Below are positions 33,798 through 42,292 of a stretch of 64,000 nucleotides of DNA, one piece after another (the stretch's first letter is position 1; every line of letters begins with the position of its first letter). The stretch comes from Streptomyces sp. (GTDB taxonomy: Bacteria; Actinomycetota; Actinomycetes; Streptomycetales; Streptomycetaceae). Location of the stretch: the NCBI RefSeq assembly GCF_031181705.1, contig NZ_JAPSKN010000003.1, forward strand, positions 1 to 64,000, in the 5' to 3' direction. Under the pieces are notes generated by a model. The model did not search any database and was not told the DNA's origin. It saw nothing but the letters and a program-made list of their open reading frames with translations. Made by a program: the position numbers and the translations under genes.

Positions 33798-35494
33798 GCG
33801 GCGCCCTCCCGCCCGCTCTGCCACCGGTAGCCGCGCGGCGTCACCATGCGCCCCGCGATCTCCCGGGTCGCCGTGTTGCCCACGGTCACGACCGTCATCA
33901 TGTCGACCGTCGCCGGGTCGAGAGCGCCCAGCGTGGTGAGCCGGCTGGACTCGTCCGGCCGGGAGGCGTTGCGGACCACACCGACCGGCGTGGCCGGCGC
34001 CCGGTGCTCGGCGAGGATCGCCAGGGCCTTCGGCAACTGCCAGTCCCGGCCGCGTGAACGGGGGTTGTAGAAGGTGACGACGATGTCCGCCTCGGCCGCC
34101 GCCCGCACCCGGCGCTCGATGACCTCCCACGGCGTGTGCAGGTCGGACAGGCTGATCGACACGTGGTCGTGGCCGAGCGGCGCACCGAGGATCGCGGCCG
34201 CCGCGAGGGCCGCCGTCACCCCGGGCACACCGACCACGTCGATGTCGTCGGACGCCTCGGCGAGCGCGGGCGAGGCCATGGCGTACACGCCCGCGTCGCC
34301 GCTGCCGATCAGCGCGACGGCCTGCCCCTTGCGGGCCTCCTCGACGGCGGTGCGGGCCCGCTCCTCCTCGGCCCCGAGCCCCGACTCCAGCACCCGCGTG
34401 CCGGGCCGCAGCAGGTCCCGGATCTGGTCGACGTACTGGTCGAGCCCGACGAGCACGGCGGCGCGCCGCAGTTCGGCCTTCGCACGCGGCGTCAGCAGGT
34501 CCCGGGCGCCCGGCCCGAGCCCGACCACCGCCAGCCGCCCGCGCCCGGGCCGCCGTACGACGGCACAGGTCGCCATCGCCGGGGTGCCGTCGACGCGCTC
34601 CGACTTCCGCTTCGGCACGAGGAGTTCGCCGCCGCGCAGGAGGGCCGCGGCCTCCGCGACGGAGGGCGTGCCGACGGCGGCGAGGGGCGCGTCGGACGGA
34701 TTGGGCACCTCGATCCCGGCCAGCTCCCCGGCCGGGTACGTCACCAGCGGCACCCCGAGGCGCCGCGCGGCCTCGACGATCCCGGGCTCCTCGGCCTTGG
34801 CGTCGACGGTGGCGACCTCGGCGAGGCTGCGGGCGGACAGCCCCGCCTCCCGCAACGCCGTCTCGACCAGCCCCAGCACCTCCTCGGCCGGCACGCCCGA
34901 GGAGGCGCCCACGCCGACGACGAGGGACGGGGGCCGCAGCACCACTTCACCCGGCGCCGCCCCGACGAGCCGGTCGGTCAGCCGGATCGTGTACGCCCCC
35001 TCGGCCCCGACCGGGAGCGGCGGCAGCGGCCAGGGCACCTCGGCCCGCAGCGCCACCGGCTCACCGTCGAGCAGGGCCCGCGAGACCCCGGCGACATCGC
35101 CCTCCACGGGCAGTCCGAGCGTGTCGAGGCCGGGCAGGTCGGCGGCGTCCGTCGCCGTGGTCACCACGGGCTCCGCGCCCAGCACCTCACCGACCGCGCG
35201 GGCCAGTTCGTTCGCGCCGCCGCCGTGCCCGCCGGCCAGCGGCACGGCGAACCGCCCGGCCTCGTCCACGCAGACCACGCCCGGGTCGCTCGCCTTGTCG
35301 GCCAGCAGCGGGCCGACGATCCGGACGACCGCCCCGGCCGCCAGGAAGCACACGAGTTGCTCGCACTCCGCGAACGCCCGCCGGACGGCGTCCCCCACGG
35401 GCCCTTCGTACACGCGGGTGCGGTCCGGCCACGCCGCGGCCAGCCGGTCGCGTGCCGCCGCCCCCGCCGCGGTGGCGGAAATGAGGCCGATCAC
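33794..35494 (-). CDS. cobJ: CbiG-CobJ fusion: ring-opening protein and precorrin-3B C17-methyltransferase
   Basis: The protein has 566 residues. The N-terminal half (about 1-290) is CbiG-like: MIGLISATAAG, CFLAAGAVVRIVGPLL, PLAGGHGGGANELAR and VVGVGASSGVPAEEVL. The C-terminal half (about 310-566) is a SAM-dependent tetrapyrrole methylase with VGLGPGARDLLTPRAK, GSGDAGVYAMA and FYNPRSRGRDWQL. CbiG opens the lactone in ring contraction and CobJ methylates C17, so the fusion joins consecutive steps. CbiG is a marker of the anaerobic route. It is coupled by ATGA to cobL. Confidence 0.93.
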   Translation of the reverse strand: MIGLISATAAGAAARDRLAAAWPDRTRVYEGPVGDAVRRAFAECEQLVCFLAAGAVVRIVGPLLADKASDPGVVCVDEAGRFAVPLAGGHGGGANELARAVGEVLGAEPVVTTATDAADLPGLDTLGLPVEGDVAGVSRALLDGEPVALRAEVPWPLPPLPVGAEGAYTIRLTDRLVGAAPGEVVLRPPSLVVGVGASSGVPAEEVLGLVETALREAGLSARSLAEVATVDAKAEEPGIVEAARRLGVPLVTYPAGELAGIEVPNPSDAPLAAVGTPSVAEAAALLRGGELLVPKRKSERVDGTPAMATCAVVRRPGRGRLAVVGLGPGARDLLTPRAKAELRRAAVLVGLDQYVDQIRDLLRPGTRVLESGLGAEEERARTAVEEARKGQAVALIGSGDAGVYAMASPALAEASDDIDVVGVPGVTAALAAAAILGAPLGHDHVSISLSDLHTPWEVIERRVRAAAEADIVVTFYNPRSRGRDWQLPKALAILAEHRAPATPVGVVRNASRPDESSRLTTLGALDPATVDMMTVVTVGNTATREIAGRMVTPRGYRWQSGREGAA

Positions 35495-36726
35495 TGGGCA
35501 ACTCCCTCACGATCCAGGGGCTCACGGACACCCCACAACAGGAAAACCGGATTGGTCGCCGCCAGCCGGGTCACATCGCCCGGCAGCGGCGCGAGCCGGG
35601 ACGACTGCGACAGCACCCCGTCGCAGGAGAACCCGGCGCTCGTCAGGGCCCCGCGGACGGCCGGCACCCGGTCGAGCGCGGCCATCGCGACGACCACCGC
35701 GCGCCGGGCCCGCCGGGCGCACGCGGCGACGATCGCGGGCAGTTCCCGCCCGCCGCCCCCGACGAACACGGCGTCCGGGTCGTCGGCGAGCCCGTCCAGC
35801 GCGGCCGGCGCCGTGCCGTGCACCACGCGCACGTCCACCCCGTGCGCGGCGGCGTTGGCGCGGACGCGCTCGACCCCGTCGGGCGTCTTCTCCACGGCGA
35901 CGGCCGCCGCCCCGAGCCGGGCGCACTCCACGGCCACCGAGCCGGAGCCCGCGCCCACGTCCCACACCAGGTCGCCCAGCCGGGGACCCAGCCGGGCCAG
36001 GGCCAGCGCCCGCACCTCGAACTTGGTGATCATCGAGTCGCGGTGGGCGAACTCCGCCTCATCCAGGGCCCAGCCGGCCGGCTGCTCCCCGGGTCCCGCG
36101 ACCGTGCGCACGGGCCCGAGCGCCCGCGTCTCCTCCAGGCACAGCACCACGTTCACCGCCGTGCCCCAGTCCCGGACGGCGGCCTCGGCGGGCGTCACCC
36201 GCTCCACGCGTTCGTCCGCCGAGCCGAGCCCGCAGGCGACGACCAGCACCCGGTTCCAGCCCGCCAGGGCCGCACCCAGCTCGGCCGGACCGGCACCCGG
36301 CCCGGTCAGCACGGCCGTCTTGGCCCGCGCCCGGCACACGTTGACGGCCGTGCGCAGCCCACGCCCGTGGGCGCTCACCACCACGGCGTCGTCCCACGGC
36401 AGCCCGGTCCGCGCGAACGCGGCGGCGACCGACGACACCCCGGGCCGCACGTCCAGCCGCTCCGGCCCGAACCGCTCGGCCAGCACCCGGACGATCCCGA
36501 AGAACCCGGGGTCCCCGGAGGCCAGCACCACCACCGGCCGGTCCTTCGCGAGGTACTCCCCGATGGTGTCGAGGGCAGGTGCGAGCGGTCCGAGCACGAC
36601 CCGCTCGGCGCCGTCCGGCAGCCGGGCGGCGTCCAGGTGCCGCCGCCCGCCCACGACCAGTCCGGCACCGGCGAGGACGTCACCGGAAGGCACCGCCCCC
36701 GTCCCCGTACCGATCACCGTGATCAC
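35491..36726 (-). CDS. cobL: precorrin-6Y C5,15-methyltransferase (decarboxylating), CbiE-CbiT fusion
   Basis: The protein has 411 residues from a GTG overlapping the cobM stop (GTGA). The N-terminal CbiE-type methylase has VIGTGTGAVPSG and LASGDPGFFGIV. The C-terminal CbiT-type domain (from about 230) has the Rossmann SAM motif DVGAGSGSVAVECAR and VFVGGGGRELPAIV. Together they methylate C5 and C15 and decarboxylate the acetate side chain. Domain order and length match CobL. Confidence 0.94.
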   Translation of the reverse strand: MITVIGTGTGAVPSGDVLAGAGLVVGGRRHLDAARLPDGAERVVLGPLAPALDTIGEYLAKDRPVVVLASGDPGFFGIVRVLAERFGPERLDVRPGVSSVAAAFARTGLPWDDAVVVSAHGRGLRTAVNVCRARAKTAVLTGPGAGPAELGAALAGWNRVLVVACGLGSADERVERVTPAEAAVRDWGTAVNVVLCLEETRALGPVRTVAGPGEQPAGWALDEAEFAHRDSMITKFEVRALALARLGPRLGDLVWDVGAGSGSVAVECARLGAAAVAVEKTPDGVERVRANAAAHGVDVRVVHGTAPAALDGLADDPDAVFVGGGGRELPAIVAACARRARRAVVVAMAALDRVPAVRGALTSAGFSCDGVLSQSSRLAPLPGDVTRLAATNPVFLLWGVREPLDREGVAQ

Positions 36727-37541
36727 GTACTCGCCCCCCGCTCGCGCAGCGCCCGGCGGGCCTGAGGGTCGGCCTTGCGGTAGCCGTGGAAGTGCCCCGG
36801 GTGGTACAGGTGCGAGCGCGTGCCGTGCGCGTCGAGGGCCGGGCCGACCAGGAACAGCGTGTGCTTCCAGAGCTTGTGCTCCTTGACCGTCTCCTCCAGC
36901 GTGCCGATCGTGCACTTCACGACCAGTTCCTCCGGCCAGGTCGCCTGGTAGGCCACCACGACCGGGGTCGTCGTCGGATACCCGCCCTCCAGCAGCTCCC
37001 GCACCAGCTGCCCGCTGCGGGCGGCGGACAGGAACACGGCCATGGTCGTGCCGTGCTTGGCGAACTCGCGGACCTCCTCGCCGGGCGGCATGGGCGTCTT
37101 GCCGCCGCCGAGCCGGGTCAGCACCACGGACTGCGCGACCTCCGGGATGGTCAGCTCGCGCTGCGCCAGCGCCGCCACGGCCGAGAAGGAGGAGACACCG
37201 GGCACGATCTCGGTGGCGATGCCGAGCTCGGCGCACCGGTCGAGCTGCTCCTGCGTGCCGCCCCACAGGGCGGGGTCGCCGGAGTGGATACGGGCCACCT
37301 TCAGGCCGTCGCGGCGGGCCCGTTCGTACACGGCGACGACGTCCTCCAGGGACATGGTCGCCGAGTCGAGGACCTCCGCGTCCTCGCGCGCGTGGTCGAG
37401 GACCTCGGCCTGGACCAGGCTGGCCGCCCAGATCACGACGTCGGCCTCGGCGATGGCGCGCGCGGCGCGGAACGTCAGCAGGTCGGCGGCGCCGGGGCCG
37501 GCACCGACGAAGGTCACTTTGCCGGCGGGGGCGTCGGCCAT
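36723..37541 (-). CDS. cobM: precorrin-4 C11-methyltransferase
   Basis: The protein has 272 residues from an ATG with AGGACC upstream. It is a tetrapyrrole methylase with VTFVGAGPGAADLLT, VIWAASLV, RIHSGDPALWGGTQEQ and VVVAYQATWPEE. It adds the C11 methyl group after ring contraction. It is separated from cobI by 50 bp, the only non-overlapping junction in this part of the operon. Confidence 0.94.
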   Translation of the reverse strand: MADAPAGKVTFVGAGPGAADLLTFRAARAIAEADVVIWAASLVQAEVLDHAREDAEVLDSATMSLEDVVAVYERARRDGLKVARIHSGDPALWGGTQEQLDRCAELGIATEIVPGVSSFSAVAALAQRELTIPEVAQSVVLTRLGGGKTPMPPGEEVREFAKHGTTMAVFLSAARSGQLVRELLEGGYPTTTPVVVAYQATWPEELVVKCTIGTLEETVKEHKLWKHTLFLVGPALDAHGTRSHLYHPGHFHGYRKADPQARRALRERGAST

Positions 37542-37591
37542 GGGTGGGTCCTCTCGTACAGGGGTTTGACGGTGATGAACGGGCGGCCGGG

Positions 37592-38323
37592 TCAGAGCTT
37601 TCCGCCCCGGCCGCCCTCGCGCCGGGCGGGCGCGATGAGCGTCGACAGGTAGGGCAGGGGAGCGCCGTCGAGGTCGGCGGCCGGTCGGATCGACTCCTCC
37701 GCCAGCCCCAGCGCCGACCCCCACACCGCGTCCTCGATCCGCCCGGTCTCGCGCAGCGCCTCGGCGACCTCGTGCGCCTGCCGGCCGAACTTGTACGCGA
37801 CGACGGTCCCGGGCCCGGCGAGGGCCTCCTTGAGCACGGTCGCCCCCGCGGTGACGGGCACCAGCGTGAGCGGCTCGGTCCCCTCGGTCAGCACGGCACC
37901 CGACCGGGCGGCGAGGTCCTGCATGGCGGTGATCCCGGGCACGGTCTCGACGACGGTCCCCGGCACCAGTCCGGCGACGGTCTGGGCGAGATAGGTGAAG
38001 GTCGAGTAGACGTTGGGGTCGCCGATGGTCGCGAACGCCACCGTGGCGTGGGCACGCAGCAGCTCGGCGACCCGTTCGCCCGCCGCGTCCCAGGCGGCCT
38101 CGCGCCGGGCCCGGTCGCTCCGCTCGTTCAGCGCGAACACGACCCGGACGACCTTCTCCTCGGGCACGTAGTGCACCACGGTCGCCTCGGCCCGCCCGCG
38201 CTCGCCCGTGTCCATCACGGGCACGACGACCACGTCCGCCGCGCGCAGGGCGTTGACGCCCTTGACGGTCACCAGCTCCGGATCCCCGGGGCCGACCCCG
38301 ACCCCCACCAGCCTGCTGCTCAT
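37592..38323 (-). CDS. cobI: precorrin-2 C20-methyltransferase
   Basis: The protein has 243 residues from the ATG that overlaps the cobB stop (ATGA); an in-frame GTG 12 bases upstream is possible. Motifs are GVGVGPGDPELVTVKGV, FATIGDPNVYSTFTYLAQ and VPGITAMQDLAARSG. It transfers methyl from S-adenosylmethionine to C20, the first step committing precorrin-2 to the corrin pathway. Confidence 0.94.
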   Translation of the reverse strand: MSSRLVGVGVGPGDPELVTVKGVNALRAADVVVVPVMDTGERGRAEATVVHYVPEEKVVRVVFALNERSDRARREAAWDAAGERVAELLRAHATVAFATIGDPNVYSTFTYLAQTVAGLVPGTVVETVPGITAMQDLAARSGAVLTEGTEPLTLVPVTAGATVLKEALAGPGTVVAYKFGRQAHEVAEALRETGRIEDAVWGSALGLAEESIRPAADLDGAPLPYLSTLIAPARREGGRGGKL

Positions 38324-39702
38324 GACGTGCGGCACCTCTCCACGAACCGACGGGCGACACCGGGCTGGGACGCCCAGTGCGTGTGCAGATAACTCGCGTG
38401 CACACCGCGCTGTACGAAACCTTCGACCCGCGGCCGGGGTGTGCGGACGCCCCAGGCGGGCTCCGCCCCAGACCCGGGCTCCACGACGGTCCGGTGGAAC
38501 TCGTGCGCGCGCATCCGCGTCCCGGCCGCCGCGAGCACGCTGTCACCGACGGCCACGGCGTCCCGGTAGCCCAGCGTGAGCCGCTCGCTCATCCGCGCCC
38601 CGGCGTCCAGCACCCCGCACATCGGCAGCCCGTCCAGCTCCCGGCACAGATACAGCAGCCCGGCGCACTCGGCGGCCACGGGAGCGCCGCTCAGCGCCAG
38701 CTCGGCGACGGCCTTGCGCAACGGCTCGTTGGCGGACAGCTCGGCGGCGTACACCTCGGGGAACCCGCCCCCGATCACCAACCCGCGGGTCTCTTCGGGC
38801 AGTTCCTCGTCCCGGAGAGGATCGAAGGTCACGACGTCGGCCCCGGCGGCCCGAAGCAACTCGGCGTGCTCGGCATAGGAGAAGGTGAAGGCGGGCCCGC
38901 CGGCCACGGCGATCCTCGGTGGGAAGCGGTCATCCGGCCGTGTCGGGTGCCGGGTGGGCGGAGCGACCGCCTCAGCCGCGTCCCACGCCGCACACGGCAA
39001 CGCGCCCGCACTTCGCGCCAGCGCGGCCAACGCCTCCAGATCGCACCCGGCGGCGACCTGCGCCCCCATCGCCGCCACGGCCTCCACCGCCGCCGCCTGC
39101 CGCTCGGCGACCGGCACCAGCCCCAGATGCCGCGACGGCGTCTCCACCTGCCCCGCCCGCCGCAACACCCCCAGCACAGGCACCCCGGCCGAATCCAGCG
39201 CCTCCCGCAGCAGCTCCTCGTGCCGGTCGGACCCGACCTTGTTCAGGATCACGCCCCCGACCCGCACCTCCGGGTCCCAGGACGCGAACCCGTGCACCAG
39301 CGCCGCCACCGACCGCGACTGCGACGACGCGTCGACGACCAGCACCACCGGTGCCCGCAGCAGCTTCGCGACATGAGCGGTGGAGGCCAGCTCCCCTTCC
39401 CCGGCCGCCCCGTCGTACAGCCCCATCACGCCCTCGACGACGGCGACGTCACACCCCCGCGCCCCGTGCAGGAACAACGGCCCGACCATCTCGGGCCCGC
39501 ACAGGTAGGCGTCCAGGTTCCGCCCCACCCGCCCGGTCGCGAGCGCGTGGTACCCGGGGTCGATGTAGTCCGGCCCGACCTTGTGCGCGGACACGGCGAG
39601 CCCCCGCGCGGCGAACGCGGCCATCAGCCCCGTGGCGACGGTGGTCTTGCCGCTGCCGGACGACGGCGCGGCGACGACCAGCCGGGGGACGGAAGGACTC
39701 AC
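38320..39702 (-). CDS. cobB: cobyrinate a,c-diamide synthase
   Basis: The protein has 460 residues from a GTG overlapping the cobO stop (GTGA). The N-terminal P-loop NTPase domain has VVAAPSSGSGKTTVATGL and YIDPGYHALATGR. The C-terminal glutaminase-type domain has GGGFPEVYA and the nucleophile Cys in AAECAGLLYLC. It amidates the a and c side chains using glutamine and ATP. It precedes cobI and follows the adenosyltransferase, matching pathway logic. Confidence 0.95.
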   Translation of the reverse strand: MSPSVPRLVVAAPSSGSGKTTVATGLMAAFAARGLAVSAHKVGPDYIDPGYHALATGRVGRNLDAYLCGPEMVGPLFLHGARGCDVAVVEGVMGLYDGAAGEGELASTAHVAKLLRAPVVLVVDASSQSRSVAALVHGFASWDPEVRVGGVILNKVGSDRHEELLREALDSAGVPVLGVLRRAGQVETPSRHLGLVPVAERQAAAVEAVAAMGAQVAAGCDLEALAALARSAGALPCAAWDAAEAVAPPTRHPTRPDDRFPPRIAVAGGPAFTFSYAEHAELLRAAGADVVTFDPLRDEELPEETRGLVIGGGFPEVYAAELSANEPLRKAVAELALSGAPVAAECAGLLYLCRELDGLPMCGVLDAGARMSERLTLGYRDAVAVGDSVLAAAGTRMRAHEFHRTVVEPGSGAEPAWGVRTPRPRVEGFVQRGVHASYLHTHWASQPGVARRFVERCRTS

Positions 39703-40298
39703 CACTCGATGCCCCTCTGCCCCTTCTGCCCGACGTCCATGGGGTGCTTGACCTTGGACATGTCGGTCACGAGGTCGGCGAAGTCCACGAGCCTCTCCGG
39801 GGCGTTGCGCCCGGTGATCACCACATGCTGCGTCCCGGGCCGGTTGCGCAGGACGTCGACGACCTCGTCGGTGTCGACCCACCCCCAGTGCATCGGGTAC
39901 GCGAACTCGTCGAGCACGTACAGCTGATACGTCTCGTTCGCCAGGTCCCGCTTGACCTGCTCCCAGCCCTCCCGGGCCTTCTCCTCGTTGTCCATCTGCG
40001 CGTCGCGCTGCACCCAGGACCAGCCCTCGCCCATCTTGTGCCAGGCCACGGTGCCGCCCTCGCCGGAGTCGCCGAGCACGCGCAGCGCCCGCTCCTCGCC
40101 GACCTTCCACTTCGCCGACTTGACGAACTGGAACACCCCGATCGGCCACCCCTGGTTCCAGGCCCGCAGCGCGAGCCCGAACGCGGCGGTGGACTTGCCC
40201 TTGCCGACGCCCGTGTGCACCACGACCAGCGGCCGGTTGCGCCGCTGCCGGGTCGTCAGTCCGTCGTCGGGCACCACACTCGGCTGTCCCTGCGGCAT
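39699..40298 (-). CDS. cobO: cob(I)yrinic acid a,c-diamide adenosyltransferase
   Basis: The protein has 199 residues. Its ATG shares a base with the stop of the chelatase gene (TAATG). A P-loop VVHTGVGKGKSTAAFG near residue 30 and LYVLDEFAYPMHWGW are typical of the CobA/CobO family. It transfers the 5'-deoxyadenosyl group of ATP to cobalt. N-terminal residues ([13 protein letters not shown]) are disordered-looking, as in other CobO proteins. Confidence 0.95.
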   Translation of the reverse strand: MPQGQPSVVPDDGLTTRQRRNRPLVVVHTGVGKGKSTAAFGLALRAWNQGWPIGVFQFVKSAKWKVGEERALRVLGDSGEGGTVAWHKMGEGWSWVQRDAQMDNEEKAREGWEQVKRDLANETYQLYVLDEFAYPMHWGWVDTDEVVDVLRNRPGTQHVVITGRNAPERLVDFADLVTDMSKVKHPMDVGQKGQRGIEW

Positions 40299-42292
40299 TA
40301 CGCGGCCCTCCTCTGCACGTCCTTCACCAGCCCGGCGATGCTGTCCGCCCGCAGCTCCTCCAGGGTCACGGCCGTGCCGCCCAGCTCACCCGCGAGCTGC
40401 CCGGCGAGCCCCAGCCTGACGGGCCCCGACTCGCAGTCCACGACCACACAGGCGACCCCTTCGGCCGCGAACAGCCGAGCCGCGCGCGAGGCCAGCGCGA
40501 CAGGCTCCGGCCCGCCCGTCGCCCGCCCGTCCGTCACCACCACGACCAGCGGCCGCCGCGCCGGATCCCGCAGCCGCTCCACGCGCAGCACGTCGTGCGC
40601 CCGCAGCAGCCCCGCGGCGAGCGGTGTCCGCCCACCGGTCGGCAGCGACTCCAGCCGGGCCGCCGCCGCGTCCACCGACGAGGTCGGCGGCAGCGCGACG
40701 TCCGCGCCGGTGCCCCGGAAGGTCACCAGACCCACCTTGTCCCGCCGCTGGTAGGCGTCCAGCAGCAGCGACAGCACGGCGCCCTTCACGGCGCTCATCC
40801 GCTGCCGCGCCGCCATCGACCCGGAGGCGTCCACCACGAACAGCACGAGATTGCCCTCGCGCCCCTCGCGGGTGGCCTGCCGCAGATCGTCCCGGCGCAC
40901 CACCAGACCCGGCCCGGACCGTCCACGTGCCCGCTGGTGGGGCGCCGCGGCCTGCACGGTCGCGGCCAGGTGCAGCTTGGTGAGCGCGCCCCGGGGCCGC
41001 CTGGCCCCGGTGGTGCGCCCGTGCTCGGTCCGCGCCCGCGAGCGCCGCCCGGCCGCGCCCTCGCCGATCCCGGGCACGCTCAGCACCTTCGTGCGGAACG
41101 GCTCGGCGGGCCGTGCGGCCGGCTGCTCGCCGCCGCCGGACGGCTGCGGCCGCCCGCCCTCCCCGGCCTCGGGCCGGGCACCGGTGTCACCGCCCTCGGG
41201 ACCCTCGCCGGGGTCCGGCTGTCCGCCGCCCCCGCCGGGCCCGTCCGGCCCAGGGTCCGGATCCGGGTCGTCGTCCTGCGAGCCGCCGAACTCCTCCAGC
41301 GTCTCGTCCAGCTTGTCCTCGTCCAGCCCGGGCGCGTCGAACGGGTTGCGCCGCCGCCGGTGCGGCAGCGCCAGCAGCGCCGCCTGCCGGACGTCCTCCG
41401 CGAGCACGTCCGTCCGCCCGGCCCAGGCCGCCAGCGCGGTCGCGGTCCGGGCCATCACGATGTCGGCGCGCATGCCGTCCACCTCGAAGGCCGCGCAGGT
41501 CGCGGCGATCTGCCGCAGCGCCCCGTCACCCAGCCGCACCGACGGCAGCAGCTCCCGCGCCGCCACGATCCGCGCCCGGACGGCGGCCTCCTCCTCGGCC
41601 CAGCGGGCCGCGAAGGCGGCCGGGTCGTCGTCGTAGGCCAGTCGCCGGCGCACGACCTCGACCCGCTGGTCCGGCTCCCGGGAGGCCGCGACCTCGACGG
41701 TCAGCCCGAACCGGTCGAGCAACTGCGGCCGCAGCTCGCCCTCTTCGGGGTTCATGGTGCCGACGAGCAGGAACCGCGCGGCGTGCCGCACGGAGACGCC
41801 CTCGCGCTCGACGTACGAGGCGCCCATCGCGGCGGCGTCCAGCAGCAGGTCGACCAGGTGGTCGTGGAGGAGGTTGACCTCGTCGACGTAGAGGATCCCG
41901 CGGTGCGCGTCGGCGAGCAGGCCGGGCTCGAAGGCCTTCACGCCCTCCGACAGCGCCCGCTCGATGTCCAGCGCGCCGACGAGCCGGTCCTCGGAGGCGC
42001 CGACGGGCAGCTCCACCATGCGGGCGGGCCGTTCGACACCGCCGCCGGCCTCGTGGGGCCCGTCCGGGCACCCCGGGTCGGGGGAGGCGGGGTCGCAGGA
42101 GAAACGGCAGCCGGGGACGACCGGGACCGCCGGCAGCAGCGCCGACAGGGCCCGCACCGCAGTCGACTTGGCGGTGCCCTTCTCGCCGCGCACCAGCACA
42201 CCGCCGACCGCCGGCGACACGGCGTTCAGCAGCAGCGCGAGCCGCAGATCGTCCTGGCCGACGACGGCCGTGAACGGAAAGGGGGTGGTCAC
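40298..42292 (-). CDS. ChlI/ChlD-type chelatase ATPase subunit (fused AAA and VWA), partner of CobN
   Basis: The protein has 664 residues from a GTG overlapping the cobN stop (GTGA). The N-terminal AAA domain has Walker [10 protein letters not shown] (about 36-44), Walker [12 protein letters not shown] and [19 protein letters not shown] Gly/Asp/Pro-rich acidic linker spans about 345-400. The C-terminal von Willebrand A domain has the MIDAS motif VVDASGSM. This is the architecture of magnesium-chelatase I plus D subunits in one chain. Next to cobN, and with no cobS or cobT present, it very likely supplies ATP-driven cobalt insertion. Gene symbols for it vary, so none is given. Confidence 0.9.
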   Translation of the reverse strand: MTTPFPFTAVVGQDDLRLALLLNAVSPAVGGVLVRGEKGTAKSTAVRALSALLPAVPVVPGCRFSCDPASPDPGCPDGPHEAGGGVERPARMVELPVGASEDRLVGALDIERALSEGVKAFEPGLLADAHRGILYVDEVNLLHDHLVDLLLDAAAMGASYVEREGVSVRHAARFLLVGTMNPEEGELRPQLLDRFGLTVEVAASREPDQRVEVVRRRLAYDDDPAAFAARWAEEEAAVRARIVAARELLPSVRLGDGALRQIAATCAAFEVDGMRADIVMARTATALAAWAGRTDVLAEDVRQAALLALPHRRRRNPFDAPGLDEDKLDETLEEFGGSQDDDPDPDPGPDGPGGGGGQPDPGEGPEGGDTGARPEAGEGGRPQPSGGGEQPAARPAEPFRTKVLSVPGIGEGAAGRRSRARTEHGRTTGARRPRGALTKLHLAATVQAAAPHQRARGRSGPGLVVRRDDLRQATREGREGNLVLFVVDASGSMAARQRMSAVKGAVLSLLLDAYQRRDKVGLVTFRGTGADVALPPTSSVDAAAARLESLPTGGRTPLAAGLLRAHDVLRVERLRDPARRPLVVVVTDGRATGGPEPVALASRAARLFAAEGVACVVVDCESGPVRLGLAGQLAGELGGTAVTLEELRADSIAGLVKDVQRRAA

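Noticed and set aside
40298-42292. Magnesium chelatase for chlorophyll synthesis
   Set aside because: Domain architecture matches, but there is no photosynthesis gene and it overlaps cobN in a cobalamin operon, so cobalt insertion is the better reading.
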